From Nilaparvata lugens (Eukaryota; Arthropoda; Insecta; Hemiptera; Delphacidae), in assembly GCF_014356525.2 (NCBI RefSeq), contig NC_052514.1:4821253-4885252 (forward strand): a stretch of 64,000 bases of DNA, written 5' to 3'. The position numbers and the translations under genes were made by a program. Position 1 is the stretch's first letter, and the number at the start of each line of letters is the position of its first letter. This document shows positions 45,601-59,115 of the stretch, in pieces. The notes beneath the pieces are model-generated. The model was not told the origin of the DNA, ran no database searches, and worked only from the letters and a program-made list of their open reading frames with translations.

Positions 45601-48600
45601 CTGAAAATTGAAATAGTAGCCTATTATTACATTTGAAATTACACACGAAAAATGCAATCTCAACTGATCTACAATATCGCTCTACTCTCCTCTATAATAA
45701 AATTCTCATTAAATTTGAGAGTCAGCACCTGATTAACTTTGGCTCACTTTGGTCTGCATGAAATAGGTTGAGACTTCGCTCTCTCGATCCGAACAAATTA
45801 CAGGGTTGCCAAATAGTGTAAAATTGCAACTTTATCAAATATCCAATTTTACGTCAGGATTGAACGTAGAATATAATTTCCGATATCCCTGTAGTGCTAA
45901 AAATGTTCCGGGGTTGAAGGATTAAAAGAAAATTCACCTTTTTGATAAAGTTGGAATCTCGTTTTTCTTTAGAATATCACTTCTTTCACAATTATGAGGC
46001 GTCGTGATACGTAAGAATTTTTTATCAAAAATGATTCAGACATCGATAGAAAGAAGACATTCTCCCCGTTATTTTGATATGAAATAAATCATTTCGATAT
46101 CTCTCACTATTCACCAGAAAGCAGCCAGTTCAAAAAATGTCTGTCAATGATGGCCTCCATCTTGAAGTTTTCTATGACGACAAATATTTTTAAGATTGTT
46201 ATCATGATATTCTTCTTCTACACATCATTACGAAGAGATTGGTACCATTTTTAAGTATATACCTTCAAGGAGTCATGAGTTACACGGCTTTCTAATTGCT
46301 AGGTTTGGTATATTATAATGGAAAAAGCGTGTTTTCCGCTGCAATCATTACTTTTCTCTCTTTTTCCGATGACACTTTCATGCTAGAGCCAACGAAGAAA
46401 TTGAGATATCTTCCACGGCTGTTACCCGAAAATGAACACGGAGTGCCTTTTCCTTGACATATGCGCCCGGACTAATTAGCAAATAGGTCACAGATAGTTT
46501 TATCAGAAACAAATAATAATAATAATTATTATAAAAAATTGAACAGTATCTTCGCTCTATGGTTTAATTGAAGAGGCAGTCATAATATTATTGGTCCTCA
46601 ACTTCCTTCCAACCTATATTTAGAATGCAGTATCTATTGTAACATATTCAATTTGGATAGATAAATAAAAATCCCTAGCTGAAATATTTATAGGTCTGAG
46701 TAAAGTAACTGGCTAATATCGCTAAAGAGATAACATAAAGATTAGATAATATCAGATTGTCCTGGCTAAACTGTACAACAGCCTAAGAGGAATTGAAATA
46801 ATTTTTTGCTAATATATAATATTATATAAAATATTGAAGGTTGAGGTTAGGCATAAACATTTAGTGATCGGCGACCTAATGATCGACCGAGCCATGCAAC
46901 GTAAAATCTGACCAAACACCTTGGCAGAAATTTATTGTGGCAAAACGGTATGCAATTTGAGGAATAAAAGGTCTCATGTGGCTAATTATTATGATGCATG
47001 AAACAAATAATAACATATAAAAAATTAACTAGCATGTAGAGAGCATATTCAAAAAACCTAATAAAAATAATTAAATGTATCCAGGAAATAGGAGGTTACC
47101 AGGCGCATGAATACTGAAATAATTTGCATGCACCAATCACATAATGGCAATTGATAGGCGGCAATAGTATGCCGATTCAAAAATATTTGTATATATTTCT
47201 ACAAATAAATAGAATTTGTATAAAATTGTTGTATAGTCTATGTTTTGGATATGGCCCGAAGGCAAAGAAATTATTAAACATACAACATAAGTAATAATTT
47301 AATATTTTAGTATGGTCTATTTCAACCTTGAATGGCGGAGGACTAGGATATTCAAATTTTATGTAAATTTAGAAATCGGAAGTGAGAATTGTAAAAATTA
47401 GAAAGGAGAACCAACACTCGCCTGCCAAATGCCACCATGAGAGGTCCCTAAATGTTATAGAGCATAATACCTTGCTATAACTTGTAAAAATTTAAAGTTA
47501 GATTGAATCACTAAATTTCTTATAAGACTTTGTGATGCTCTTATAAAGCAAAAGTCATTTTCATTTTTTTTTTTTTTATAATTTTGTTACCCCTTGGAAG
47601 AGACGACTCCGGCTACCATAGTCCAGGACCACCAGGAGATGGATCGACATCAGCAGCTCATAAGAAAATTTCGACACGTGAGTGAGAAATATTGAAATAG
47701 TGATAGGGCGCCCTCAGTGCTTCGAAATTACATGAGAATCAAAGCTAGCTCGTCGAAAGGGTTATCTCATAAATTAAGAATTTAGTAAAAAATACTTGCG
47801 CAAGTAAATATAGTATTAAAGGTATTTTATTAGAAGAATAACGAATAAATCCACATATCAGAAGTTCTATAAATTAAAGAAGTATAAAATCTAGGCTAGA
47901 AATACATATTCATATGATCTTTAATTTCTGCAATATAATTTGCAATAGTTTGTTGTAGCTCTGATTCACTAGATGAATTGCTCTATTTATTCCGTCAGGT
48001 GCCGAATCTTGCACCCTGAGATAAAATATATATTCATTGCAAAGAAATCTATTAGAGACCATAGAATTTAATATTCATATCCGGATTATTGTTTGTCGAT
48101 TTATCAAGCTGATTTTTAAGAAATCTATTTTGAATGGAATTGTCCAAGTCGACAAGTATTGGCAAGCTGATATCGCAGCTACATGTAAATGGATGCATAT
48201 GATTATAAAAATAAAAGCACATGGTAACGTTTCATGCTGTAGAATTTAGAGAATAGTATTTAGCCTGTGATATTTTATTGATTTCGATTATTGTTCTATT
48301 TTTATATTATATATTTTTTATCGCTCTTTATATTTTTTGCCCTGATCTATTTTTGCAATATTTGTTAATATATGTATCAAATTGTTTATGGTGTGCAATT
48401 TATTTTAATTCCTCAATACTATAGGATAAGTACTATATATATATTTATTTTTTAATGAATTATCAGAATTATAGTGGAAGCTCATATCTGGGCCTATAAA
48501 GATTTTTATGAGACTGTATCCTATTAAAAACCACGACCTAATTTTTATAATTATATTAAAATATTTCATGCTCTACCGACTGATGCCAAGCAGGAGGCTA

Positions 48601-48648
48601 ATCGTTATTTAAATATAAAAAATAACGTGACACTATACTAAGTATTTT
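45601..48648. other. intronic AT-rich DNA
   Basis: About 3 kb with no gene, RNA or repeat that I can support, apart from a T-run at 47563-47577 and scattered (TA)-rich tracts. Confidence 0.4.
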
Positions 48649-49436
48649 TACTTTCCTTGCCCTATAGGTAAGGAAAGTATTGCTTTCCAAAAAAATCTGG
48701 TGTGGTACACTCACACAACTTTCCTTGCTCATTGAACTGTGAGCCTCATTCTTAAACGAGAATAATTTAGAGGAATAACACGATGACGATTGGCGGCAAC
48801 ATATTTGAAACTACGATCAGACTACTGTTATGTGTATTTATAATTGTTTCCAGAGTACTTTTTTCTTTGTGTAAATTGTGAAATCCGATGATTTTTTTAA
48901 AAGTCGTCAAAACAGCTGTTCTACAGATGAAATATCTCGACTATGTGTTCTTTTCATAGACTGCTCTACCTACCTACCTCATGCACGAGAAGGAGGTTAC
49001 AAAGTCCATTTCTCAAGGATGGGGTGGACCCCCCATTAGTTTCCCAGTAGGGAGACTCATGCCAGTTGATAGAGCTGATAAATAACTATACAAAGTATGA
49101 ATTTGAAATAAATCAGTCAAGTCATTTTTGAGAAAATTGTGAAAAACATGGTTTTTTAGTAATTATTCGCCATTTTTCTCAAGAATATTACGGAGCTCCT
49201 GCAATTTTCCCAGAAATGAGACTCATGTCAGTTGATAGGGCTTATAAATAGATATCTAGGGTATGAATTTTAAGAGAATCGTTAGAGCCGTTTTCGAGAA
49301 AACCGTGAAAAATATGGTTTTTTGGCCATTATCCGCCATTTTGAATTGAATTTCTTATTGTTGGATCCTCATGGTATAAGGACCTTAAGTTTAAAATTTC
49401 AAGTCAATCGGTTAATTAGGAATGGAGTTATCGTGT

Positions 49437-49640
<204 letters not shown>

Positions 49641-49934
49641 ACCAACACCCACAAATCATGTTTTTGGACTCAGGGGACCTTGAAACGTATAAAACATGAA
49701 ACTAAGGTACCATAATTTTTTTTGGAAAGCAATACTTTCCTTACCTATGGTAATAGGGCAAGGAAAGTAATGAAACGTATAGAAAACATGAAATTAGGGT
49801 ACCTTAAATTTCTTTGGGAAGCAATACTTTACTTACCTAGGGCAAGGAAAGTAAAAAATTAAGGTACCCTAATTTCAAGTTTCCTATACGTTTCAAGGTC
49901 CCCTGAGTCGAAAAACATGATTTTTGGGTGTTGG

Positions 49935-50040
49935 TCTGTGTGTGTGTATGTTTGTATGTGTGTATGTGTGTATGTGTGTATGTGTGTATGTGTGTATGTG
50001 TGTGTATGTGTGTATGTGTGTGTATGTGTGTATGTCTGTG
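49935..50040. repeat. (TGTGTA)n microsatellite
   Basis: Mirror-position tract in the right arm of the palindrome, with GTATGTGT units rather than a pure dinucleotide. Confidence 0.93.
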
Positions 50041-50912
50041 TACACGATAACTCCATTTATAATCAACCGATGGATTTGAAATTCTAAACTCAAGGTTCTC
50101 ATATCACGAGAGGATCCGACAATAAGAAATTCAATAAAATTCAATTCAAGATGGCGGAAAAAATGTCGGATAATTACTAAAAAACCATATTTCTCACATA
50201 TTTCTCGAAAACGGCTCTAACGATTTTCTTCAAATTTATACCATTGATAGCTATTTATAAGCCCTATCAACCGACATGAGTCTCATTCCTGGGAAAATTG
50301 CAGGAGCTCCGTAATAATCTTGAAAAAAACGGTGGATAATTACTAAAAAACCATGTTTTTCACGGTTTTCTTGAAAACGGCTTCAACGATTCTCTTCAAA
50401 TTCATACCAAGGATATATTCATAAGCCCTATCAAGTGACATGTGTCCCATTTCTGGGAAAATTGCAGGAGCTACGTAATATTCTTTAGAAAAATGGTAGA
50501 TAATGACTAAAAAACCATGTTTATCACGATTTTCTCAAAAATGACTTGACCGATTTTTTTCAAATTTATACCCTGTATAGTTGTTTATCAGCTCTATCAA
50601 CTGGCATGAGTCTTCTCCTGGGAAACGAATGGGGGGTCCACCCCATCCTTGAGAAATGGACTTTGTAACCTCCTTCTCGTGCATGAGGGAGGTAGGTAGA
50701 GCAGTTTATTAAAAGAACACATAGTCCAGATATTTCATCTGTAAAACAGCTGTTTTGACGACTTTTAAAAAATCAACTCAAAGGAAAAAGTACTCTGGAA
50801 ACAATTATATATAAACATATAGAGTAGTCTTATCGTAGTTTCAAATATGTTGCCTCCAATTGTCATTATGTTATTCCCCTAAATTATTCTCGTTTTTAAG
50901 AATAGTATAGCA

Positions 50913-51035
50913 AGCGTTGCCGCGTGGCCGTGGCTGCTATGTGAATTGCTTCATTTGATTAGCTGGGAAGCGATGTTTTGAAAAGTAGCTAGCGTGCGTC
51001 CAGCCACGCACGCCACGTGCTGTGTGGAATGGCCT
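50913..51035. mobile_element. solo arm of the AGGCCATTCCACACAGCACG MITE
   Basis: Reverse complement of about 20606-20742, followed by TAA. Present only in the right arm of the palindrome, so it post-dates the palindrome's formation. Confidence 0.85.
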
Positions 51036-51479
51036 TAAGGCTTACAGTGCAATGAGCAAGGAAAGCTGTGTGAGTGTACCACACCAGATTTTTTGTCATT
51101 TCAATCCAAATTCATAAGTTGAAATAAATAAAAAATTACCATATCATATTTCAATGGTACATGAAATATTCAAAAGAGTCACTTTCAATTGAGGAACATA
51201 GGAGCTATGGCATTTGAAAATTGTTTTCATGGGTTGAAACACTGATAAAATATTGAAGGGTAATGGTTTATATCTTTATTTTATTTCAACATTAATTTGA
51301 ATTGAAGCGGCAACAATAATTTTTCAAAATACTCAGAAATAATAATTATTATTCCAGATTCTATTTTGAGCTCGATGGAAGAACCTCGTTAATCAGACAC
51401 CCGCTTTTCCGGTTTTTCCCGGTTAATGTTAATCCTACCGTTTGGTCGGCTCAATAGACTACCGCTGTTCCTTCTTCTT

Positions 51480-51566
51480 CCCGTTTTTTCCTTCTTCTTC
51501 TTCTTCTTCTTCTTCTTCTTCTTCTTCTTCTTCTTCTTCTCCTTCTTTTCTTCTTCTTCTTCTGCT
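51480..51566. repeat. (CTT)n microsatellite
   Basis: TTC tract with a few interruptions, antiparallel to the GAA tracts at 19.6 and 41.5 kb, about 170 bp from host exon 51738-51925. Confidence 0.95.
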
Positions 51567-51737
51567 TCTTTCGACTCTCCTCTCACTCTTTTCCAGTTTC
51601 CTTCTTCTCTAGCCTCTTAGTTGGTGTGAATGATCTAAGTGATATTCGATAGTCCGTTTCTTCTGGTTTCCCCTTCCGTGGCCTGCAGGTGTCGAATTAT
51701 CGAGGTTCAACAGCGGCTCGTATTGTCAATATCTTAC

Positions 51738-51925
51738 CGAATTTCACGACACTTTCTTTGTGAATGTATTTGATTTCTTTCACAAAAATGATCATATTGC
51801 CACGCACGTTTTCTCTCGGTGAGCTCTCGTTGGGCTTGGTTCTGTAAATGGTTACTCCATCGTAATTGTACAAAACATCCACGCTATACAGCTTATCAGA
51901 GTCCATGCTGTATCCATTCACAATT
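51738..51925 (-). CDS. host gene exon, module 2 core exon
   Basis: 188 bp, phase 2 in and 1 out. The acceptor is ATGTACAG|AATTG: the AG nine bases upstream would put a stop in frame. The donor is TTCG|GTAAGAT. It encodes IVNGYSMDSDKLYSVDVL, YNYDGVTIYRTKPNES, and FVKEIKYIHKESVVKFG. Aligns with exon 26414-26595. Confidence 0.8.
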
Positions 51926-52120
51926 CTGTACATCTGGAACGCATAAAATGATTACTGTGAGTTACTTTAGTAGGTCTGATATAATATTCATTAAACAGTC
52001 AATGCTGTTTCTCAGAGTCAAGGAGGATAAAATCCTTGTGTAAATTCAGGTAAGTTTAAACAGTTGTTGTTGGGCATTGTCCAAAATAAGGTTAGCTTTC
52101 CACACATAATTTCTATTTAA

Positions 52121-52604
52121 CCTTCCGGCAGTCGCGCTGTTGAAAAAAGTACAAGCGTGTCAGTTATTCGCTGCACAAAGCTATTGAATGGGGTGGTGTC
52201 AATGAATGAGTCACCTATGCATTCCAGAACCTTCCCCCATCACTCCACTGAGTTGCAGTATCAACCGAGCAATGGTTCAGTCTTTAGGTACCATTTAGTC
52301 GCGACAGTGCATCAGTCGTACTGTGCTTAAGATAGGGAAAGCTGTATACGGGGACTGTAAACGAACCAATAACACAGAATTGATAGATTCACTTGATGTA
52401 CCTTATTGAGCTATGAAATGGTAATCATCCAAATGTTCATGGGTGTAAAATAATCCAAGAAGATGGAAAATGTGATTATACAATTAATATGTTTTGACAG
52501 TAAACATACTACATAAAACTACATAAAACTTGGAAAATTGAATGTTGTACAAAATACAACACGCGACTGCTCGTGTGATTGAGTAGAGCGCGACTACCGG
52601 AAGG
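52121..52604. mobile_element. MITE CCTTCCGGCAGTCGCGCT
   Basis: 18-bp ends match with one mismatch (CCTTCCGGTAGTCGCGCT on the right). The left flank is TTAA, the right flank TATA; a piggyBac-like TTAA duplication with a mutation is possible but unproven. Confidence 0.7.
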
Positions 52605-52889
52605 TATACTGTAGTAGAAAATTAACCTGCAAAATATAGATTTTGGATATAGATGGAATAATCCAAATAATTTAGGTATTCCATGACAGCTATTAAACTA
52701 CGCATGTATTCCAAAACAATAACTAATAAGTGTTCGCCTAGTTATTAGGTCTAGATTTTAAATTTAAATCCTATCCTCGTCGAGGGTTTAAAATCGCGCT
52801 GTATCAGGTTCTGGACTCAATGATTTCTGATAAATCCTTGACTCGGAAAGAGGCGAAGACCAGATTCAAGTACTGGATTTATAAGTCCT

Positions 52890-53660
52890 TTACCGTGAGA
52901 GTGAAATTATAAACTCCAGAGTTAAAAGTGATCAGTTGAATGAGGTGAAGACGAAATATCTGAGAGTGTCACCAGCAGTAGGTAGAAGAGATGCTAGAGA
53001 CATGAAGATTGGACTTTAAACATTCCAACAGGTAGACGAGATTGTCTATCTGGGAGCAAGATAGATAAGAAGGTAGACAAGAAGTATTTGTCTACTTGTG
53101 ACAAGTAGTGGGAAAGTCTCAGCAGAGATTAACAACAGGATCATGGCGAGAAACAGGGCATACTATGCTGGTATCAAGTATCGAATGCTACCAAGAGTTA
53201 CAATATTACAATTATATAAAGCATTGGTGAGGACTGTGGTGTGTTAGGGATCGGAAACATGGTTGCTTACTGCTGAAGATATGCAAAGACTGAGAGTTTT
53301 GGAGAGAACGGTGGTAAGAAGAATCGTTGGCGCTATTTTTGAGAATGGTCTTTGGAGAGGAAAAGTAATTTTGAAATAGAGGAGTTCTAAAACAATGGTG
53401 ACATTGTGCGGTGGTTTATCAAAGATGGCAGAATAAGATGGATGGAACATACTGTTGAGAATAGGAGAGTAGTGGAATGTACACATGGAAGGAGAGGATA
53501 TACAACAGAAGAAGAAAAGGTCAACCGAGAAATAGGTGGATGGATAATTTAAAAGGACGCTTGGAGTTCGTAACTGGAGGAGCCAAGCCGAGGATCAAGA
53601 CGGATGGAGAGGCTATGTGAGGGTGGCCAAGGATTGTAAAGACCGGAGTAAGTAAGTAGG
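52890..53660 (+). pseudogene. RTE/L2-like LINE 3'-terminal relic
   Basis: Decayed coding with IVYLGA (about 53035-53060), MARNRAYYAGIKYRM, QLYKALVRTVV, GSETWLLTAEDMQRLRVLE and RRIVGAIFENGLW, i.e. the C-terminal region downstream of the RT. Several stops and shifts. The end shows a short GTAAGTAAGTAG repeat, like a LINE tail. Probably the same family as the relic at 3.2-4.5 kb. Confidence 0.8.
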
Positions 53661-54839
53661 TGAAAAATGATCTCCAAACTCCAGAGTCTAGTTACGTCCT
53701 AGACCACGTCGATGCCCCGATTCAGAAAGCCAATTTTCTGACTCTAGTTGAAGTCCAGAGCCTAGCTAAAATACTGAGCTCGGAAACCGGCCCTTAACCT
53801 AGCTCCGCAGTGCAGGCTGGATGCTTGTCTGACTCGGACTAGGCGCTGAGACAGCAAATATTAGCAGCGTTAGTGGGAATGCGAGCGGCCGCAGTAACAT
53901 CCAGTCCCACCCAGCAATGGTCGGCGTAGTTCCGCCTAGCGGACAGACGAAAGATCAATCCAGTCGGTTATTTGATCCTTCCAGCAAGGCTCAGCCAAGC
54001 AGCCGAGACAATAGAACAATGGAGTGGCGGTCTTATTCGCGTTCATCAGCAGTTTTCTTTCTCATGATTATTTTGATTTTTGTTTTACCTATAAGCAATA
54101 ATAACTCCAGTCACCAGTAAAAAGTTTCCAGAAACGTGGTCTAATATCATATTAATGACTTTTCATAACGATTTTTAATTATTTGAAAACATTGTAGACA
54201 TTCTGAGCCTTCAGGCTAAACTTGGGGTCGCTGAGAACGAATCTGCAATCAGAATTTCTCTATCACGAAAAATAACGAAAAAACGCTGATCTTCCGGCAA
54301 CCGTTAACAGTCATCCTGCAATGCGGCCGAAACACTTCCAAGCCAGACACCCATCTCAAATGACTACAACGCCAAGCTGTGAGAAACCTTCCTGCACTGC
54401 GATGCTAGATTTAGATGCTTGATTTCAAAAACTATCAATTATTAAGATTAATCATTGTTGTTTGATATTAGTCTTATCTTCATCACCTTATCAGCTGTGT
54501 CTGGTTCAGTTGCACGAGTACATTCCCACACCTCTTGATACCAGTGCTGCAAATAATACTTTATATCCACTCTAGTTCCATTACCAGTTTTCATCTCAGT
54601 TTCATACCTTTTTCAATACCCTCTTGAAGATTGCAGCTTGAAATCAGAATAAGAAAAAGAGTTGAAAAATTCATCCTACTCAAGATTCATGATTCTTGTT
54701 CGAGGTTTTTGGAGTCTGGCCTCACAAGATGTTAAACTAACAAACTCCAATAACTTAGCTTGCTTATAATAATTCCTTGCTTAACTTATTCCTTATAATA
54801 ATAACACCTCAGAGGAACCCAACAATGTTAAAGGTTTAT
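53661..54839. other. intronic DNA without recognisable gene
   Basis: Contains a GGGGTCGCTGA...AATC motif also seen at 24265-24290, suggesting a shared old repeat. Nothing further supportable. Confidence 0.4.
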
Positions 54840-55800
54840 TAAATACCAGCCGTCAGGCTCGCTTCGCTAGCCATATCAGGGGGCGGAGCCACCGTGACCC
54901 CCGACTGGATCGTCCAAAAATGAGATCAGCGGGCTAGCTTCGCTCGCCTGTATTTTTCATTTCAGCATGCTTCATTCCATCAGAAAGTCAAAGTACTTCC
55001 TCGCTCGATTCAATCACCGATTAATTTCAATTATTCAGTGCAATTTGAACATTTTCTGTCTATTACTTGATGAAAGAACTGAGAAAAAACCCACTAATTT
55101 TGAGCGTATCTTTGGCGTTATTTCAAATTCCCTCTAAAGGTAGGCGCACATAGATCGTCATCGGACGGACGGCCCACATCGGACGGATCGGACGATTAGA
55201 TTCGATGCATTGTTTTCAATTGTATTTAATTGGAGTGTGCATACCTAAACAATGCTTATAGGTAAGCGCACTCCAATTGAAAACAATGCATCGAATCTAA
55301 TCGTCCGATCCGTCCGATGCTTGTCGTCCGTCCGATGATGATCAGTATGCGCCTATCTTAACACAACATTATTACACCCCAGCTGAGCTGCTGTAGTAAA
55401 TTTGAACATTTTCTGTTAATTTGTTCTCGATAAAGCTGAGAAAGCGCAAAAAAACGCTGGAAAAACGCAGATTTTGGGTGTATCTTTGACGTTATTTCAA
55501 ATTCCTCCCAACATAACATTATTACAGACTAGCTGAGCTTCTGTACTAAATTTGAACATTTTCTGTTCATTTTTTCTCGATAAAGCTGAGAAAACTCTAA
55601 AAAACACAGATTTTGGGCATATCATTGGCAATTTTTCCAAATGCATTCTTAGTGCGCCTCCAAAGGGCCAACTGGAACATACCTACCAATTTTGAACGTT
55701 TTTGGTACGATAGATTTTTAGTTCTGAGAGTGAGTGAGTCAGTCAGTCAGTTAGTCAGTGAGTGAGTGCCATTTCGCTGTGATATTCTACTATGATTTTC
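54840..55800. repeat. interspersed repeat with about 130-bp internal tandem units
   Basis: Starts in CCAGCCGTCAGGCTCGCTTC and ends in GAGTGAGTCAGTCAGTCAGT. Three diverged internal units (55035-55137, 55375-55500, 55515-55640) share AATTTGAACATTTTCTGT and CTGAGAAA. A MITE (55138-55358) is nested between units one and two. Confidence 0.7.
55138..55358. mobile_element. foldback MITE, Harbinger-like, TAA duplication
   Basis: 221 bp, arms of about 95 bp starting AGGTAGGCGCACATAGATCG / AGATAGGCGCATACTGATCA, flanked by TAA (55135-55137, 55359-55361). Contains repeated CATCGGACGGA motifs. Confidence 0.85.
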
Positions 55801-55894
55801 TAGTTGATATGCCAGTGGTTTCATTCCCAACTCTTTGTTCCTTAGTCGTATGGTGTTGATAGAAGTCATTATACAAAATTGGTAAGATATACAA

Positions 55895-56205
55895 AATTGT
55901 TTTTTTCCTTAAAATCCTACTCAATTTTGAAAAATCATAACTCAGTACTCATTGGAGATAGAGAGTACTGAATGATCTCATTTTATTCAAAATGTTATAA
56001 TCTAGAGAAAAGTTGAGAGCGAAATTTTCTGTCCGATCACTGGATTTGGCGGTAATAGCTGAAAGCTGGAAAATGAACCGAAAATACGAGGTTGTCGGGC
56101 CATTCTGTAGCACAAGGAAATTTTGCATAAAAAAATTGGTTCCGGACTTCTCTCATGTATCCAAACAATGAAAATATATTCAGATATCAGAACTACTATC
56201 TTGCA
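55895..56205 (-). repeat. ATAGTCCAGTCA-family arm
   Basis: Minus-oriented arm directly abutting the ACTTTCCTTGCC-family copy at 56223. Confidence 0.75.
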
Positions 56206-56351
56206 ATCACACCCCCCTTTTTTACTTTCCTTGTCCTATTACCATATGAAAGGAAAGTATTGCTTTCCAAAAAAATTAAGGTACCCCAATTTCTAAATTT
56301 CTATACGTTTGAAGGTCGCCTGAGTCCAAAACAGTGGTTTTGGGCATTGGT

Positions 56352-56411
<60 letters not shown>

Positions 56412-57288
56412 GTGTGTGTGGTGTGTGTGTGTATGAGTTTATGTGCGTCTGTATACATGATATTTCATCTCCCAATTAACGGATTGACTTGAAATTTGGA
56501 ACTTGAGGTAAGGTCCTTACAATATAAGGATAGTAGGGGTAAAGTGAGAATTCTGGAGAAAAGCTGAAGAAAATCTGGAGAAAAGCTGGCTCAAAGCTGC
56601 CCCAAAGCTGGCTCAAATCTGCCCCAAATCTGATTCTTGGTTCTAACCTTGCCCAATCCAATGTAATCTGATCTAACCTAACCTAGCCATACCCCTAATC
56701 TCACAATAAACCTCAAATGAAGATTTCCCACTTTTTTGGAAAAAAAAACTAGATCCAGCTTTTTTTATTTCTTGAATAACTAAGAAACCGTTAATTTTAC
56801 AAAAAAATTACAGGAGTAACTTTTTCTAGTAAATCTAATAACGAATCCATTGACAGCCCATTTGTCAAGATTGAACAAAAAATAAGGATCTCATGGGAAA
56901 ACTAGATCCAGCTTTTTTCAATTTCTTTAATAACTAAGAAACCATTAATTTTACAAAAAAATTACAAGAATAACTTTTTCCAGTAAATCTGATAACGAAT
57001 CCATTGACACCCCATTTGTCAATATTGAACAGAAAATATGGAAAAAGTAGATCCAATTTCTTGAATAACTAAGAATAATTTTTTTCAGTAAATCCATTAT
57101 TTGTCAAGGGATCCTAACTCTGAAACCGAGCAACAAGCATTTTTATGTTGAGACCCTTTCTTAAACCTCAGCACTAAACCCCCCCCCCACAGGGGGGGGG
57201 GGTTGGACGGCTTGACCCTCTGCCTTTAACCTGAACTACTTGAAAACTCACCTCAGGTTGTATTGAGAAGAAAAAATATATAATAAAA

Positions 57289-58495
57289 ATGTATAAGAAA
57301 GAAGTCAAATCAGATATATTACTTGTTGATCAGAGTGTATATCTTGATGAGAGTATTACCAAATATGAGTATATCACTCACACACCATATATTCAACAGA
57401 CATTTAATTACAATGATGAAATTTGAATTAGTTTAAAACAAGAAGATATTTATACACTTCCAAGTAGAAGTTTTCTCATAATTGAAGGTAAAATCAAAGT
57501 GAAAGATAAGAATGATGTTGAAACCAAGGACTTTTCACTTATCAATATGGAGTTGCATACCTATTTGATGAAATCAGATATGAATTGGGAGGGGTTGAAG
57601 TTGATCGCACACGTAATGTAGGATTGACAACAACCATGAAAAAAATATCTACGTCAATCAAAACTCAATGAAAAAATTATGACAATGCAGGATGGAAGTT
57701 GACTGGATGGAAAAGTTTAGATAAATTCTGCTTTTGCATTCCTTTGGATATGTGGTTAGGTGTAATGGAAGACTATAGAAAAGTTCTATTAAATGTTCGT
57801 CAGGAAATTGTTCTATTAAGATCATCATCAGACTTAAATTGTATTGAATCAGAAACAGCAAAATCGGTGAAAATTGATATTACATAACTACAATGGAAAG
57901 TACCCTACATACATGCTTCTGACACTGTTCGTCTTGATCTGCTGAGTTTAACACATAGTGATATACCAATTACCATTCCATTCAGGTCATGGGAATTGCA
58001 TGAATTTCCACAATTACCTGAAACTACTAATCTTCAATGGACAGTTAAGACAAATTCAAACATATTGAAACCTAGATTCATTATTCTTGGATTACAAAAG
58101 AATAGGAAAAATGTTATAACTGCTAACAGGTCACATTTTGATTTCTGTAATCTGAACAATGTTAATCTCTATTTAAATGCTCAATCATTCCCTATGAAAA
58201 TATTGTTGGTAATAAACATTTATTGTATCACATGTTCTCTGAATTCCAAAATGAATACTATCCTTATAACAGCAGTACATCAATTGATTATAAAACATTC
58301 GATGAATATGCACCATTGGTTGTTATAGACTGTAGTAAGCAAAATGAACTATTGAAATCTGGTGCAATAGACATAAAGTTGACATTGGAAACAACAAATA
58401 ATTTCTCAGAAAAAACCAGTGCCTACTGTTTTATCCTCTATGATAATGAGTTTGAATATACACCACTGAGTGGAACAGTAAAAAGAGTATTATAA
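57289..58495 (+). pseudogene. capsid-like gene of the Polinton-like element, decayed
   Basis: From an ATG at 57289 a protein of roughly 400 residues can be followed in pieces. It resembles a protein carried by insect Polinton/adintovirus-type elements that I believe is the double-jelly-roll major capsid protein. Recognisable motifs: EVDRTRNVG, FCIPLDMWLG, ITIPFRSWELHEFPQLP, and LYDNEFEYTPL near the end. Breaks: an in-frame TGA at about 57424, a frame change at about 57560, a stop near 57669, a TAA near 57885, and a frame change near 58195. It cannot make an intact protein. Capsid identity is from memory of the family, not a search. Confidence 0.55.
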
Positions 58496-58843
58496 ATCTT
58501 CTATAAAATAACAAAAACTAGACAATATTCAAATCAAAAGTATTATCTACAAATGTAACAATATTTTACCTTCAGTATCATCCCATTGATTTGTAGAATT
58601 GTTCTTGTCTTGATCTCCAACCATTTTCTCCAAATTTAATTTTAAAGCATTTTATATTATTATTCAATTTATCAGCTCCTTTCAAAGCAAAATACTGACT
58701 GTGATGATATAGTGCTATCCATATGAGCTTAGATTTTTCATTAAAGTTGAATAATGTTCTTGGTCTGGGTAACCAAACCTACATTTTTTTCTGGGTGTAC
58801 TCACCTACATCTACAATTTCTTTCTGGGTGTACTCACCTAAAC

Positions 58844-59115
58844 CTAAGATTTTTCACCTATATTCATTACATTTTTTTCATACCATTCTTTAAAAGAGAT
58901 TCCAGAAGAAAGTGAGAATTGTTGGATTAAGTTTGGATCAGTCATATACTTCCATTCTTTTTCATTATTGAGATTGATGTTTGGTATGAAAGTTGCAGCT
59001 AATGGTATACATTGTAAAAAATGGAAAAAATTCTGAATCAAATGTTTGATATCAACATTAATATCACTATTATTATCTTTATCATACAAATATCGACCAA
59101 ATTTATCAACACTCA
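58844..59115 (-). CDS. small convergent ORF in the Polinton-like element
   Basis: Minus-strand frame from an ATG at about 59115 (MSVDKFGRYLYDKD), open to 58844, about 90 codons; the frame is also open upstream into the TIR. It converges on the capsid-like gene, as genes near opposite TIRs do in Polintons. No domain recognised. A tandem pair of TTTCTGGGTGTACTCACCTA units lies just downstream (58785-58845). Confidence 0.45.

Noticed and set aside
51925..51934. Upstream splice acceptor giving an ATG at the exon start
   Set aside because: It breaks the frame from exon 60689-60843; the AG nine bases downstream keeps phase.
56155..56475. Ile/Tyr-rich frames
   Set aside because: Translation of (TA)n and (TG)n tracts.
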